Source: Ianthella basta
Lineage: Eukaryota > Porifera > Demospongiae > Verongiida > Ianthellidae
Direction of reading: 5' to 3'
Length of the DNA: 64,000 nucleotides
NCBI GenBank assembly: GCA_964019415.1
Contig: OZ025886.1
Location: 5,070,503-5,134,502 of the forward strand
Below the pieces are notes generated by a model. The model was not told the origin of the DNA and ran no database searches. It saw only the letters and a program-made list of their open reading frames with translations. Every line of letters begins with the position of its first letter. The stretch's first letter is position 1. Positions 45,714-64,000 of the stretch are shown here, piece by piece. Made by a program: the position numbers and the translations under genes.

Positions 45714-47946
45714 TCATCGCCTAGGAGTAGTAGCCACTACCAGGCCAATGACCAGAGCAATGATGAAGACCACGTAGAAGACGATGGTAGCAATGTTAGC
45801 CCCGATTGCCAACCAGCCACAAGTCTTTGCAGACTGCTCATTGTCAGTGGTAGTCAGCCCCTGTAAAGCAAAACACAAAAGGATGGAATGAATTTGTTAT
45901 GCACAGCCCCCTCCCCTTCCCTCCCCTCTCACACAAAAACACAAAGTAGTAATGTGCAGTGGGGTGAAGCAGAACATTCATCATGCTGGATGTCTGCAGA
46001 GTAGCTAGGGTACTTATTCAGTGATTTCCATTCAGTGGTAGTAGAAATGGACGACCCCCCCCCCCCCCCCCCCACCCATTCCCTCTTGTGCACATTATGA
46101 GGGCACTCACAACAATGGCACAGATCAGAGCTGGAGCAAGGCAGGCAAAGATGAAGATGTTACCAAAGCTCAAGCACACAACGAGGTGGATGATGGTGAA
46201 GACCAAGCCAATGGTAGGGAGTGCTTCGTTGTCACGGCGAGTTGAAGGCCGCACATAGGTGGTGGTGGTGGTGGGCTGGGCAGCAATCACTGTGGTGGTG
46301 GTGGTAGTCTGGAAGGAGGGGAAGAGAATAAGAATAGGTTAACAACTAATCCACCTCTGGGCGTACAATCAGAATGGTCTAGTGAAACAGGTTACATCTT
46401 GCATTGACTATCCATTTCTCTATGACCCTGTGTTGTGTACAGTGAATCCTGTTTAAGATGGTCACTGTATAAAGTATGCAGCCATCTCTCTAAAACAGCC
46501 AGCCTCCCTGGCCCTAATACAGCACTGAAACATTGCAATCTACCTCTGTAAAGCACCCACTTCTCTATTAAGGTCAGTTAGGACTGGCCCACAGGTGACT
46601 GTCTTGGACAGGTTTCACTGTATTAGCCTATCGATGCTTAGATTGTGCAGTGCCTTACTGATTGCATGTAGGTGTGGTTTCATGACTGTACGTACATAAG
46701 AGCATTTTAGTGATTACTTATATGTCTGGTTAAGTGATCGAGTGTAGGTTGCTTAAAGACTAGTCAGTTCATTTCTGTGTTGTGACCTTGATCTGTTGCT
46801 ATTATCTGGCAGAGTTGACATTCGTAAGCCTAGGAGTCTGTCCATATCATGACAACATGACATGTGTGCAGTGTGTTTTAGAAACTTCACATAGTCCATG
46901 TGCTGTCAGTACAGAAGCCACGTACCTGTGGGGGATAGCCCTGGGGAGGGTAGCCTTGGGGATACCCTGTTGAGGGAGAGATAGAAGACAGAAAATGCCA
47001 TGGTCACAGTGGGTGAACACAGTATAATGTGTCATGGGTCATGTGCGCGCAATACAGCAAGTAAACTGGATTACGCTCAAACTCTGGTGTGTGAAATGTG
47101 TGAATGAGCACACAAGTTGCAACAGTTTAGTCAAATACAGAAGGGTTGGCCAAAATGGCAAATGGCAGAACAGCCGAATGGCGTGACTTCACTATTAGTT
47201 TAACTGGTTGCCATTGTGCCACACCTACTGTCCAGCATTGCCTTTTGCTATAACGTCACACCATTTGCCACTTACCAACCATTTGAAATTGGCTGTACAG
47301 ACCGGCAGGCAGTGACAATATTAACACCAATGCCACATAACCATAGGGGCCCGTGTGTTATAATACTGTAGATAGATAAATAATTTGGTAACAGGGGATT
47401 GCTGGATCCATAACAGGCCCTGGGCGGTTACTTTCAATACACTGAGGAAGTTGATTATTCAGATGGAGTTTGTCAAGCCCTCTAGTGTTTAGAACAGTTG
47501 CAAAGTTCAATATGCTCAGTATGACAATACGAACTGACGGTGAGGCTAACAATGAAACTTGCAGTGTTTGTATTCCATAAATATGAACGCCACACCACAT
47601 AAACCCCATCGTTTACACTACCTTGGTAGGCCGGCGGTGGCTGCTGGCCGTAGCCCTGTTGTGGAGGGTAGGCTGGGGGCTGTTGCTGGGGGTAGGCGGC
47701 TGGCTGCTGCTGGGGGTACGCCCCAGGTTGCTGAGGGTATCCTTGTTGTTGCGGATATCCTTGCTGCTGTGGGGGATAGGCCGCTTCAGGCGGTGGCATC
47801 TGTTTTTCTGGGTCGGGCTGTCCCTGGTAGGGTGGGACGACGAGGGGCTCTGGAAAGAGAAGAGAAAGACAGTGACATTTTATGAGCAGAATTCAATAAG
47901 ACTTGAGCGAATACCGGCGTTTACCTTGGTTTGGATGCTGATCCAT
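45714..47946 (-). CDS. CD225/dispanin-like membrane protein, array gene 6
   Basis: Exons 47925-47946, 47622-47849, 46926-46966, 46111-46308 and 45714-45860 give 211 residues. It starts MDQHPNQ, then [21 protein letters not shown] and Pro/Gln repeats, [14 protein letters not shown], and a Thr linker with [18 protein letters not shown]. Helix 1 ends APALICAIV, and [20 protein letters not shown] leads to helix 2 ([16 protein letters not shown]) and an ATTPRR tail. The start lies only 178 bases past the stop of the protease-Death gene at 48125, so its promoter must be short or overlap that gene's 3' end. Confidence 0.8.
46438..46622. mobile_element. MITE with CAGTGaAtCCTGTtTAAG ends, copy 4
   Basis: Ends acagtgaatcctgtttaag and cttggacaggtttcactgta, in intron 3 of array gene 6. 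Confidence 0.75.
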
Positions 47947-48124
47947 TCTTACTACACACTTGACGTGACTGACTTACTACACACTTTACGTGACTGTGGC
48001 TTGTTCGAAATCACGGTCGCACCTCGTGACGTAGACGAGTCACGCCCTGATACGTATATACAAACAAACAGATTGCGCCACATCCGCGCAATACGCATGC
48101 AGTGTGACATCACACAATAAACCA

Positions 48125-51997
<3,873 letters not shown>

Positions 51998-52266
51998 TTG
52001 TAGAGAGCTATGAATACAATTATTTTTATTGCTCGAATACAAAATACACCATGTAGCCTAGATTGTATAAGAAGTTCATGGATGCTTTCTCTCTCACAAA
52101 GGTATGCATTACCAGCAACTATCCTCTTTTACTTACTACTGTTGTGCATGTATATAGTATGTAGGGTACTGTTGTAACTTATCTATGCTTAAAGTATCTT
52201 TCTCCTCCATGTAGCTACATGTGTATAGTTGAAGCTTAGAATGTATCAAGGAACAAACGGTACCCA

Positions 52267-52922
52267 TCACTTTTTGCCTGTGAGCTTTTCCTTCAGCTCT
52301 TTGCAGGGTTTCTCAGCAATTTCCGCATCGTCCATTGCATTCAGGAGCACTTGCCATGTAGGTCTTTTACGAGCGTTTCCCTCACTCCACCTAATCAAGC
52401 CGTCATGAACAGCAGAAATTTCCGTCTTTTCAACTGAGCCATAAGCTGCATCAATGCTTGCTCGATCCAGTCCGAGTGCTGCAAGCAGTAGCTCTCCTTT
52501 CCCAGTTGCGTGCTTGCTCACATACTTCCTCAGCAGCACCAGGTACCCATCAGTGTCTGCAAGAAACAATTATAGCAGACACCTCTGTATACTATAGTGA
52601 CATAAAGGCATGAAATATCACCGGTTAGTATGATTATAGAAGTTGCACATACACTGAATACAAGTCTTACAACAAAAAATTAAATAGTGGCATAATGACA
52701 ATTATGACATACCGTAATCACAAAATATGTAATGAGGAATTATGAGTGTAATAACAGCTAGATTGTACAACCCACAAAGGGGATAGCTAATCACTCCTCA
52801 CAGATAGCCATGTATGTACCAAAGCAATTATATACAAAAGGGCCTTCAGTGATGACGCTAGTCACAGATAGACCGCTTACCATAAACCTTTGCAGATAGA
52901 AATGGTTTGCCTCCACTGGACC
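52267..52922 (-). CDS. Linker + Death-domain 3' cassette 3 of gene D
   Basis: Two exons: a 42-nt linker (52881-52922, GSSGGKPFLSAKVY) and a 290-nt terminal exon (52267-52556). The latter encodes a Death domain (YLVLLRKYVSKHATGKGELLLAALGL, RKRPTWQVLLNAMDDAEIAEKP) ending ...LTGKK and a stop. Both enter in phase 1, like the main exons at 55066-55164 and 54672-54970. There is no protease exon of its own nearby, so it is either an alternative 3' end of gene D or an unused duplicate. The intact frame favours use. Confidence 0.65.
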
Positions 52923-53452
52923 CTGCAGTAAATAGCATCCATGGGAATTCATGTCACAGTTTGAAAGCAGTATAATCATATGAATATTTTATACAAGCAG
53001 CACACTCTCAATTGAGGTATAATTATATCTCAGAATAGTGCTGAAGAAATACATAAGCATGCACATGCAACTTCTTTGAAACGTTTTGCCAAATTACAAC
53101 AGCCCTTGCACTATAAGTGCTGTGTATATCACCCCTGCATACAATGCATAATTGAAGTCTAAGAAAATGCAGGAACTCTATAGCACTTCTTGCTTTCAAC
53201 CTTTTTATTCAGCTCTTTGTGGAGTGCGGGGACATTACAGTGAGTTAACCGTGCCACGCCAGCACAGTTCAGAGCTGCTTGCTTCTGTTTAGCTACATAT
53301 ACACTACACTTTTATATCGTGCCATGCCTTGCCGTATTAACCGTGCTGGCTTGGAACAGGATGGCAGTGTGAACACAATGTAAGGCTGCTGTCCATGCAT
53401 ATCACCCCTGCATACAAATGCATAGTTGAAATCTATATAAATGCAGGAACTA

Positions 53453-54044
53453 TCACTTCTTACCTTCAAGCTTTTCCTTCAGCTCTTTGCAGGGTTTCTC
53501 TGCAATTTCTGCGTCGTCCATTGCATCCAGGAGCACTTGCCATGTAGGTTTATTACTAGCGTGTCCGTCGCTCCACTTAAGCAAACCTTTATGTACTGCA
53601 TCAATTTCTTTGTTATCGACTGGGCCATAAACTGCATCAATGCTTGCTTTCTCAAGTCCGAGTGCTGCAAGCAGTAGCGTTCCTTTTCCTGTTGCGTGGT
53701 TGCTCACATACTTCCTGAATAGCACAAGGTACCCTTCAGTGTCTGCAAGAAACAATTAATTAAAGAATACAATTTTACCATTATATAGTGATGCAAGACA
53801 TGGCACATCACCAACTAGTACTATTATAGAAGTTTAGCATGCACACACAAGTCTTACAACCATTTACAAAATAGCGACATTAACTACAAAGGTGATACAT
53901 CATGCAGTCTTATATCATGATCACGGTCTAGCCATATACCAAATGGAATTCTTACAAAAGGGGCTTTAGCAATGAGGCGCTAGTTACAGATAGATCCCTT
54001 ACCGTAAACATTTGCAGATAGAATTGGTTTGCCTCCCCCAGATC
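53453..54044 (-). CDS. Linker + Death-domain 3' cassette 2 of gene D
   Basis: Exons 54003-54044 (42 nt, GSGGGKPILSANVY) and 53453-53742 (290 nt), both phase 1 on entry. The Death domain reads YLVLFRKYVSNHATGKGTLLLAALGL...NKPTWQVLLDAMDDAEIAEKP and ends ...LEGKK and a stop. Very similar to cassette 3 in length and splice sites (ttactgcag, tttcttgcag). Confidence 0.65.
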
Positions 54045-54671
54045 CTGCAGTAAATAGCATCCATAATGTTACAATTGTAAAGCAGTATGAATACTCAATG
54101 TGTATGTATACTGTGTAGCCAGTAATCTCTTAAGGTATGGGGTTGCGCAAGGCGTCACAAACTGGTTTGCTGAATTGCAGTAGCCCACTGTAATTAAAGC
54201 AGCTGCCCATGCAAGTCACCCCTACAGTCTCACATGCCAGCCTCTCCCCACAATGGGTCTGGTAAGCTTGCATAACATTATAGAACGTACATTTTGTCAA
54301 AGGAATGTAATTATTGCATAATGCTAACAAAACTCTTGTGCGTGCAATAAATTCTAATATGGTGAGTCATGTGACACTCAAGCACAAAGGCATCCTTGCA
54401 TTTAGCAAACAAAACTATAGCTTGCTCTTGTTCTATTGTGAGCAAAGTTGCTGCATCGCACACATGTTCCTCCAAGCGAGCTGTTAATTAACAGTATAGT
54501 CTTTGGTTAATTGTATTGAATGAATTTGATTGGTCATGCCAAGATCTTGGCATTGAAACAACTCATGGTATGCACAATCACCAGGCCTTCTATGGGGAGG
54601 GGCTGGCGCGCAAGACTCAGTCACCCTTATGCACAAATGCATATTTCAAGTCAATGTGTGAAAGGAAGTAA

Positions 54672-56952
54672 CTATGTCGTGCACTTCTTGCCTTCAAGCT
54701 TTTTCTTCAGCTCTTCGCGGGGTTTCTCGGCAATTTCCGCATCTTCCATTGCATCCAGGAGTACCTGCCATGTAGGTCTCTTACTAGCGTATCCATCACT
54801 CCATTTATTCAACCCGGCATGGACTGCAGTGCTTTCTTTCTTTTCCATTTGGCCATAAACTGCATCAATGCTTGCTTGCTCAAGTCCAAGTGCTGCAAGC
54901 AGTAGCGCTCCTTTTCCTGTTGCGTGGTTGCTCACATACTTTCTCAGCAGCACCAGGTACATCTCCGTGTCTGCAAGAAACAATTACTAAAAGAGTCCAT
55001 TCTATATGCAAAAAAGACTCAGGCACATGTACCCAGTATACGCATCACACACACAGACAGCTTACCATACACATTTGTCGATAGAATTGGTTCACCACCA
55101 CCGCTTGCTGTGGACTCCTTGGTCAAAGCATGCGCACCATAAGCAAACTTCTCAATGTCAGGAGCTGCAATGTGAACATAATGAAAACCATGGACAGACA
55201 GCGTACATCCATTTGGGCCATGCAGCTAGTATTTAATGCATACCACATTCATGAATGCACGTATAAAGTTCTTGCCATATGAAATAGAACTATATACAGT
55301 AATAATAACTATATACACAGTGTAATAACATTGCAGTCTTACCAAAAATAGCAATACAATCTCACTTCACATAATTATAATATATATACCTTGGCCACTG
55401 TAAAGCTTCCCTTTGAAGGCGTCATAAATCACAGACATGCGAGTGCCAATGTTGGTGAGTATTGTTTCACCACACGGCAGCTCTCCACGGTGAAGGCCAA
55501 CAACAATCCATCGGTTTTTGAACTCCCTGAAAATAGGACACCCTGAGGATCCTCCCTGGGTCGTAGCACTGTGGCCAAAAATTGGACCTGAGATGAAAAA
55601 GTTAAGGTTAACATGCAGAACTACATATGTAGATGTAAGTCCTTGTGTATGTAGCTGGACAGGGAGGCAATGTGAACATGTGCCTAGTGGTATAACCCTG
55701 CATGCTGTCTGTATGTAGACCATTACCATACATGGAGATGCCATGACAGCCACTTTGTTAGTATAGTGGAACCTGTCTAAAACGAACACCCACGGGCCAG
55801 GCTGTTTTAGAGAGGTGGCTGCCTAACACAGTGACCATCTTAGACAGGTTCCATGCACTGTATGCAGGCACACAGCATAGCTTATGCATCTACAGCTATG
55901 CATGGTATGAAGATAGCAGAGAAAGCACTACTGTATAAGCATGAGTGCTTTACACACCTTCAGTCCTGAGGACGAGCTGTGAGTTGGTGCATCTGGGGAA
56001 TCCCACTGGCTTCTTTGGATAATGGACCACACAAACCATGTCTTTCACCTTCAGCTCATCTGTCATGTTCAGGAAATCAGTCATGAGAAGTGGTGTGGGA
56101 GGCCCACGCTCGAGGTTAGCCTCGCAGAGGACATGCTTATTCACACCAATGATTGTGAAATCGAGAAGTCTTCCCCACTTTGGTACCTACAGCAAGTGGT
56201 ATATCAGGCTATAGCCCACAGTCACTTTGTACGAGTTGTGCTATAAGCAGATCTACTCATGATCATGTATTCTAGTTGCTCACATTTTGTTCATCAGTCC
56301 AGAAACTGCTGAAATCAAAGAGAGCCTTTCCTGAGAACGGTGTCCCAGGATTGCCCTCATCAAGACGATCAATGGAAACAACACAGTTCTTTGCTATGTC
56401 AGTGTTTGGGATCACGTGATTGCATGTCACAAGAAGAAGCCTGTCATCTCCTGGAAGTTCTGTAAGGAACCCTGAACCTTGGCCATATTTGGGATTTCTA
56501 ATGTAAATACGTATATACAAATACTGCAGCAAATGAAATTAAAGTGCATGGCTAGCAGTATATAATACATACCATATTAAAAAAATAATGTAATCTTGGC
56601 TGTAATGTCTGTGATTCTACCAGTTATTCATTCCAAATTGAAATATGGTGTGTACGTATATAGGTACCATGGCTGAGCACATGTGGATACATATGTACCA
56701 CTGTCCCACATTCTGTATAATTATGCTATATAATAGCTTGTGAGGGTCATTCTGTAACCTTTATGTGTGAGTGTGAGCGTTTGACTCTCTATTCACTTAG
56801 CTAGCTATCATGCACACTTACTGTGTGTCAATAAAGACAACAGCCCTTGTTGCTTCATCTCTAACTCTGTTAGGAACAATCCCAGCTCCCTTGTTTGGGA
56901 CAACAGAACCTTCATTACGGACTGTTACTTCTGCACCTGTGGCCTCAGCCAT
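54672..56952 (-). CDS. Trypsin-like serine protease fused to a Death domain (gene D)
   Basis: Exons 56822-56952, 56284-56497, 55958-56186, 55390-55587, 55066-55164 and 54672-54970 give 389 residues. The N-terminus MAEATGAEVTV...RAVVFIDTQ corresponds to exons 1-2 of genes A and C. Then NPKYGQGSGFL, the catalytic His in TCNHVIP, the likely Asp in LLDFTIIGV, the Ser in QGGSSGCP, and a linker (APDIEKFAYGAHALTKES...). The Death domain follows (LLRKYVSNHATGKGALLLAALGLEQ..., KRPTWQVLLDAMEDAEIAE). The last exon (299 nt) is exactly as long as that of gene C. Two further linker + Death cassettes follow downstream in the same phase (53453-54044 and 52267-52922), so three C-termini are possible. No signal peptide is seen. 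Confidence 0.85.
55764..55861. mobile_element. MITE with TAGTGGAACCTGTCTAAaAC ends, copy 5
   Basis: Short copy in the intron between exons 3 and 4 of gene D. The left end is tagtggaacctgtctaaaac and the right end cttagacaggttcca. Confidence 0.7.
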
Positions 56953-57292
56953 GTGGCTACTTCTAGGCTGCAGGGCAGAAGGCCAGGGTAAGATAAAGAG
57001 AGGGAGTTATCAACAAATGTAGCTGAGACACATGTACTGTACAGCTATGGTTACCTGTATTAGTAGGAACTTGTAACCGTGGGAAGTCTAAATCTAGCTA
57101 CTAGCAACGCAGTACCTACTGCCCATAAGCCGTTTCCACCTAGGCCTGTGGGTTGGCCACCCACTAAGTGCTGAGTCGACCTCCTTGTAAAAAGGATTAT
57201 GTGGTTTGCAAGGTATGCATATAGTACCGCATGCAGGCCAAAACATTGTAAGCTAGGGACATACCCTTGAGTACATAATATAATTATGCTAA

Positions 57293-58350
57293 CATAGTAA
57301 AATTTACCCATTTTCAAAGCTCGCGCGCTCGTTGCACGCACGCTCTACCCTATTTTCGCGAACGGTGTGTTAATGACAAGGCAATGACACGCATGAGGAC
57401 GTGCGAAGCAGGGAACGGGCGTGCCATGCAGTGCGGAGAAAGGATCAGATCAGTTCAGACCATTGAGCGTCGGCGAAGAAAGGAAAACATCGTGATGAGG
57501 GGAGATGCGTGCATTTTGTGCAGTAACAGTCGACAGAAGCAGCCACAACTGTCCTACCATCGTTTTCCTAGCAATCCAGAGAAAAGGGCATTTGATTTGA
57601 TTTGATTTGATGTAATTATAAGAATGGGACCACTTAGCCAATGCAGGCTAATTTACAGGGTTGTCATAAAATGGCATTGTGGCTTCCGGTATTCCAGCTG
57701 ACAGAGGACCAGTTGAAGCCCTCCTGGCGAGTCTGTTCTCGTCATTTCCGCGGAGGAGATCCCAGAAATACACCAGATGCGTACGTAGGAAAGCGGTTTG
57801 CTTCTCCAGTGAAGAAAGGAGCCCCTAGGACCAAACGAGCATACAAATACGATCCGTCAACGTCCACGATAGGCAACTTCTCAGCCTTGACTTGCTCTGT
57901 TCTGAACAGTAAAGAGCTAGCACGATCACAACACCGTTCGCGAGCTGTGAATAGCTAGTTACCATTGAAATGCGTAGCTACGTATATCACTTACTTCTCT
58001 ATCAGTTTCTGCTTCTTCCAAGATGTTGGAGCCCTGATTCCTCTGCACAGAACTCAGAAGCCACCACGTCAGCTGTGGGATCGTGTGGCTAGAGATCGAA
58101 TGGCTCACTCAGGAACGCTTCAGGAATGTCAGACTCTGTTAAACTGCACTGGTGCCGGATCAGGGGTCGCGATCTTGGCACTCGTACGCTCGAGCGATTT
58201 CCCTGCTTCGCACGCGTACGTCTTAAGATCTTCGGGCGTGTCAAAATGCCTCGCCTCGTCATATACGTCATTAATCGCGAAAATGGGGTAAAGCGTGCGT
58301 GCAACGCGCTCGAGCGCGCGAGTTTTGAAAATGGGTAACGTTTCCTATGT
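57293..58350. mobile_element. ~1.06 kb TIR element carrying a THAP-domain gene
   Basis: Imperfect inverted repeats of ~65 bases, 57293-57358 against 58275-58350. They share acatag, ttacccattttcaaa, ctcgcgcgct, a gcaacgcgc/gcgcgttgc-type core and a ttttcgcg inner end. The interior holds a plus-strand THAP frame. THAP zinc fingers are the DNA-binding domain of P-element and related transposases. No DDE catalytic part fits in the remaining space, so it is a shortened, non-autonomous or captured copy. Confidence 0.65.
57384..57958 (+). pseudogene. THAP zinc-finger gene, interrupted
   Basis: 57384-57611 encodes the first half of a THAP C2CH finger: ACILCSN (Cys-x2-Cys) and the family hallmark YHRFPSNPEKR. 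57659-57958 encodes the second half: LWLPVFQ, then RVCSRHF (Cys-x2-His). A GTAATT donor at 57612 and a ttacag acceptor ending at 57658 would join them in phase 0. A (TTTGA)4 run at 57591-57610 places an in-frame TGA (57603-57605) just before the donor, so the product would stop after FDLI. The basic tail (VKKGAPRTKRA) suits a DNA-binding protein. A further frame at 57965-58291 was not connected. Confidence 0.6.
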
Positions 58351-58354
58351 TTAC

Positions 58355-58447
58355 CCATAGATACTCGACCCTTTAGGGTCGAGTATCCTAGATAGATAGA
58401 TAGATAGATAGATAGATACTCGACCCTTTAGGGTCGAGTATCTATGG
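58355..58447. repeat. Double palindrome around (GATA)n
   Basis: A perfect 28-base palindrome (gatactcgacccttta and its complement) occurs at 58360-58387 and again at 58415-58442, separated by about six GATA units. The outer ccatag / ctatgg also pair, so the whole 93 bases is one nested hairpin. Confidence 0.9.
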
Positions 58448-58623
58448 TTTACCATACTTAAGCCAACTTTTGGCTGCTCATTCCAGCCGCCGGACGTGAC
58501 GTCATACCAATTAGTACTAATTGCATTACCTTGGGGGCCTTAATGGTAATTATAGGGGTCTATTGCAAGCTACAAATGTTCAACACACAATGAATGACAT
58601 TGATCCAGTCAATAGTTAGTGTC
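58448..58623. other. 3' flank of TAF2
   Basis: Unique sequence between the palindrome and the TAF2 stop codon. A minus-strand polyadenylation signal is not obvious in this interval. Confidence 0.4.
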
Positions 58624-63334
<4,711 letters not shown>

Positions 63335-64000
63335 CTACACAAACACAATAAATAGAACACACACAGAACCACAGTGTAGGAGTATTACATGTATTAACCA
63401 GACAAACACAGGGTGTTGTGGAGCAGGCCTGAGTGATGGTTTTACTGAACAGTAGCAGGAAACAACATTGCAGGCTAGAGCTAGATACAGCAGCAAAATG
63501 CAACTTCCACATGGGCACGGCAGGATGGCGTTTGTGCCCATGTGGAATTGTACGTTGTTGCTGGGTCAGCCATACTGTTATTTGTATAGATTCATGCAGC
63601 TGTCATAATGGTCGGGACAGGTTCTTCATGCCTTTCTGGACTTGTTTGCAAATCTTGCTCCCTACCTCCAGTTAATGCCACTGACATGTATGTATCTAGC
63701 TTGTACTGTGCTCCAGACTAGCTTGGTCACAGCAAAGCAATTCAAGACTCATACATCCACGGTAGGTGATGTATGGTGAACATGTAATTCAACCAATGGA
63801 ACCATATAGTATTCTCTATAGTATCTATGGTGCAATGTAACCATTTTCCCAATGATACGCACAACTGTCTGCAGAGGATAACATGTGCCACATAATATTG
63901 CAGATGCTCAAACCTACTGCACTGTGTTTTGGTGTGTGTCACTGTATCTGCATGCGCACTTCCACTCTCACAATGTATACATTTGCTTACAGGCTAGTTA
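63335..64000. other. TAF2 intron or upstream DNA, no exon identified
   Basis: The exon preceding 63334 must end in phase 2, and I found none with splice sites and TAF2-like sequence. Most likely it lies past 64000. A perfect hairpin is at 63505-63547 (14-base arms ttccacatgggcac / gtgcccatgtggaa). Confidence 0.5.

Overview
The window is animal nuclear DNA, most likely from a sponge (demosponge). The evidence is many short exons with GT-AG introns that join in phase, long (CA)n/(TG)n arrays, several families of small inverted-repeat elements, a TAF2 gene of animal type, and a cluster of Death-superfamily (Death, CARD) exons. The species call is inference. All convincing genes lie on the minus strand, so the biological order runs from high to low coordinates. 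Exon boundaries were read by hand from splice sites, codon phase and comparison between paralogues.

From right to left: (1) 58.6-63.3 kb, the C-terminal half of TAF2 (TFIID subunit 2), 15 exons, running out of the window to the right. (2) 57.3-58.35 kb, a ~1.06 kb terminal-inverted-repeat element carrying a broken THAP zinc-finger gene. (3) 52.3-57.0 kb and 48.1-52.0 kb, two genes encoding a trypsin-like (HtrA-fold) serine protease fused to a C-terminal Death domain. The first has three tandem linker + Death-domain 3' cassettes. (4) 25.6-47.9 kb, six tandem five-exon genes for small proteins with a Pro/Gln/Tyr-rich N-terminus and a two-helix CD225/dispanin-like membrane domain, all with the same exon phases (1,1,0,0). 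(5) 18.0-21.3 kb, a third trypsin-like protease gene with no visible Death exon, but with phase-compatible CARD exons further downstream.

The left 25 kb is a mosaic of segmental duplications. A block holding a CARD exon and a frameshifted CD225 last exon occurs three times (8.5-10 kb, 14.1-15.9 kb, 22.1-23.8 kb). A copy of the third protease gene's first exon lies at 165-192, so another paralogue probably continues off the left edge. Three copies of a ~1 kb element (4.3-8.5 kb), foldback elements and microsatellites fill the rest.

Together the window looks like an innate-immunity or cell-death island: protease-Death fusions and CARD exons next to a tandem array of IFITM/dispanin-like membrane proteins. 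This functional reading is inference from domain families. The strongest unusual signals are the protease-Death fusion family, the alternative Death-domain cassettes of the 52.3-57.0 kb gene, and the symmetric (phase 1-1) CARD exon being copied around the locus.
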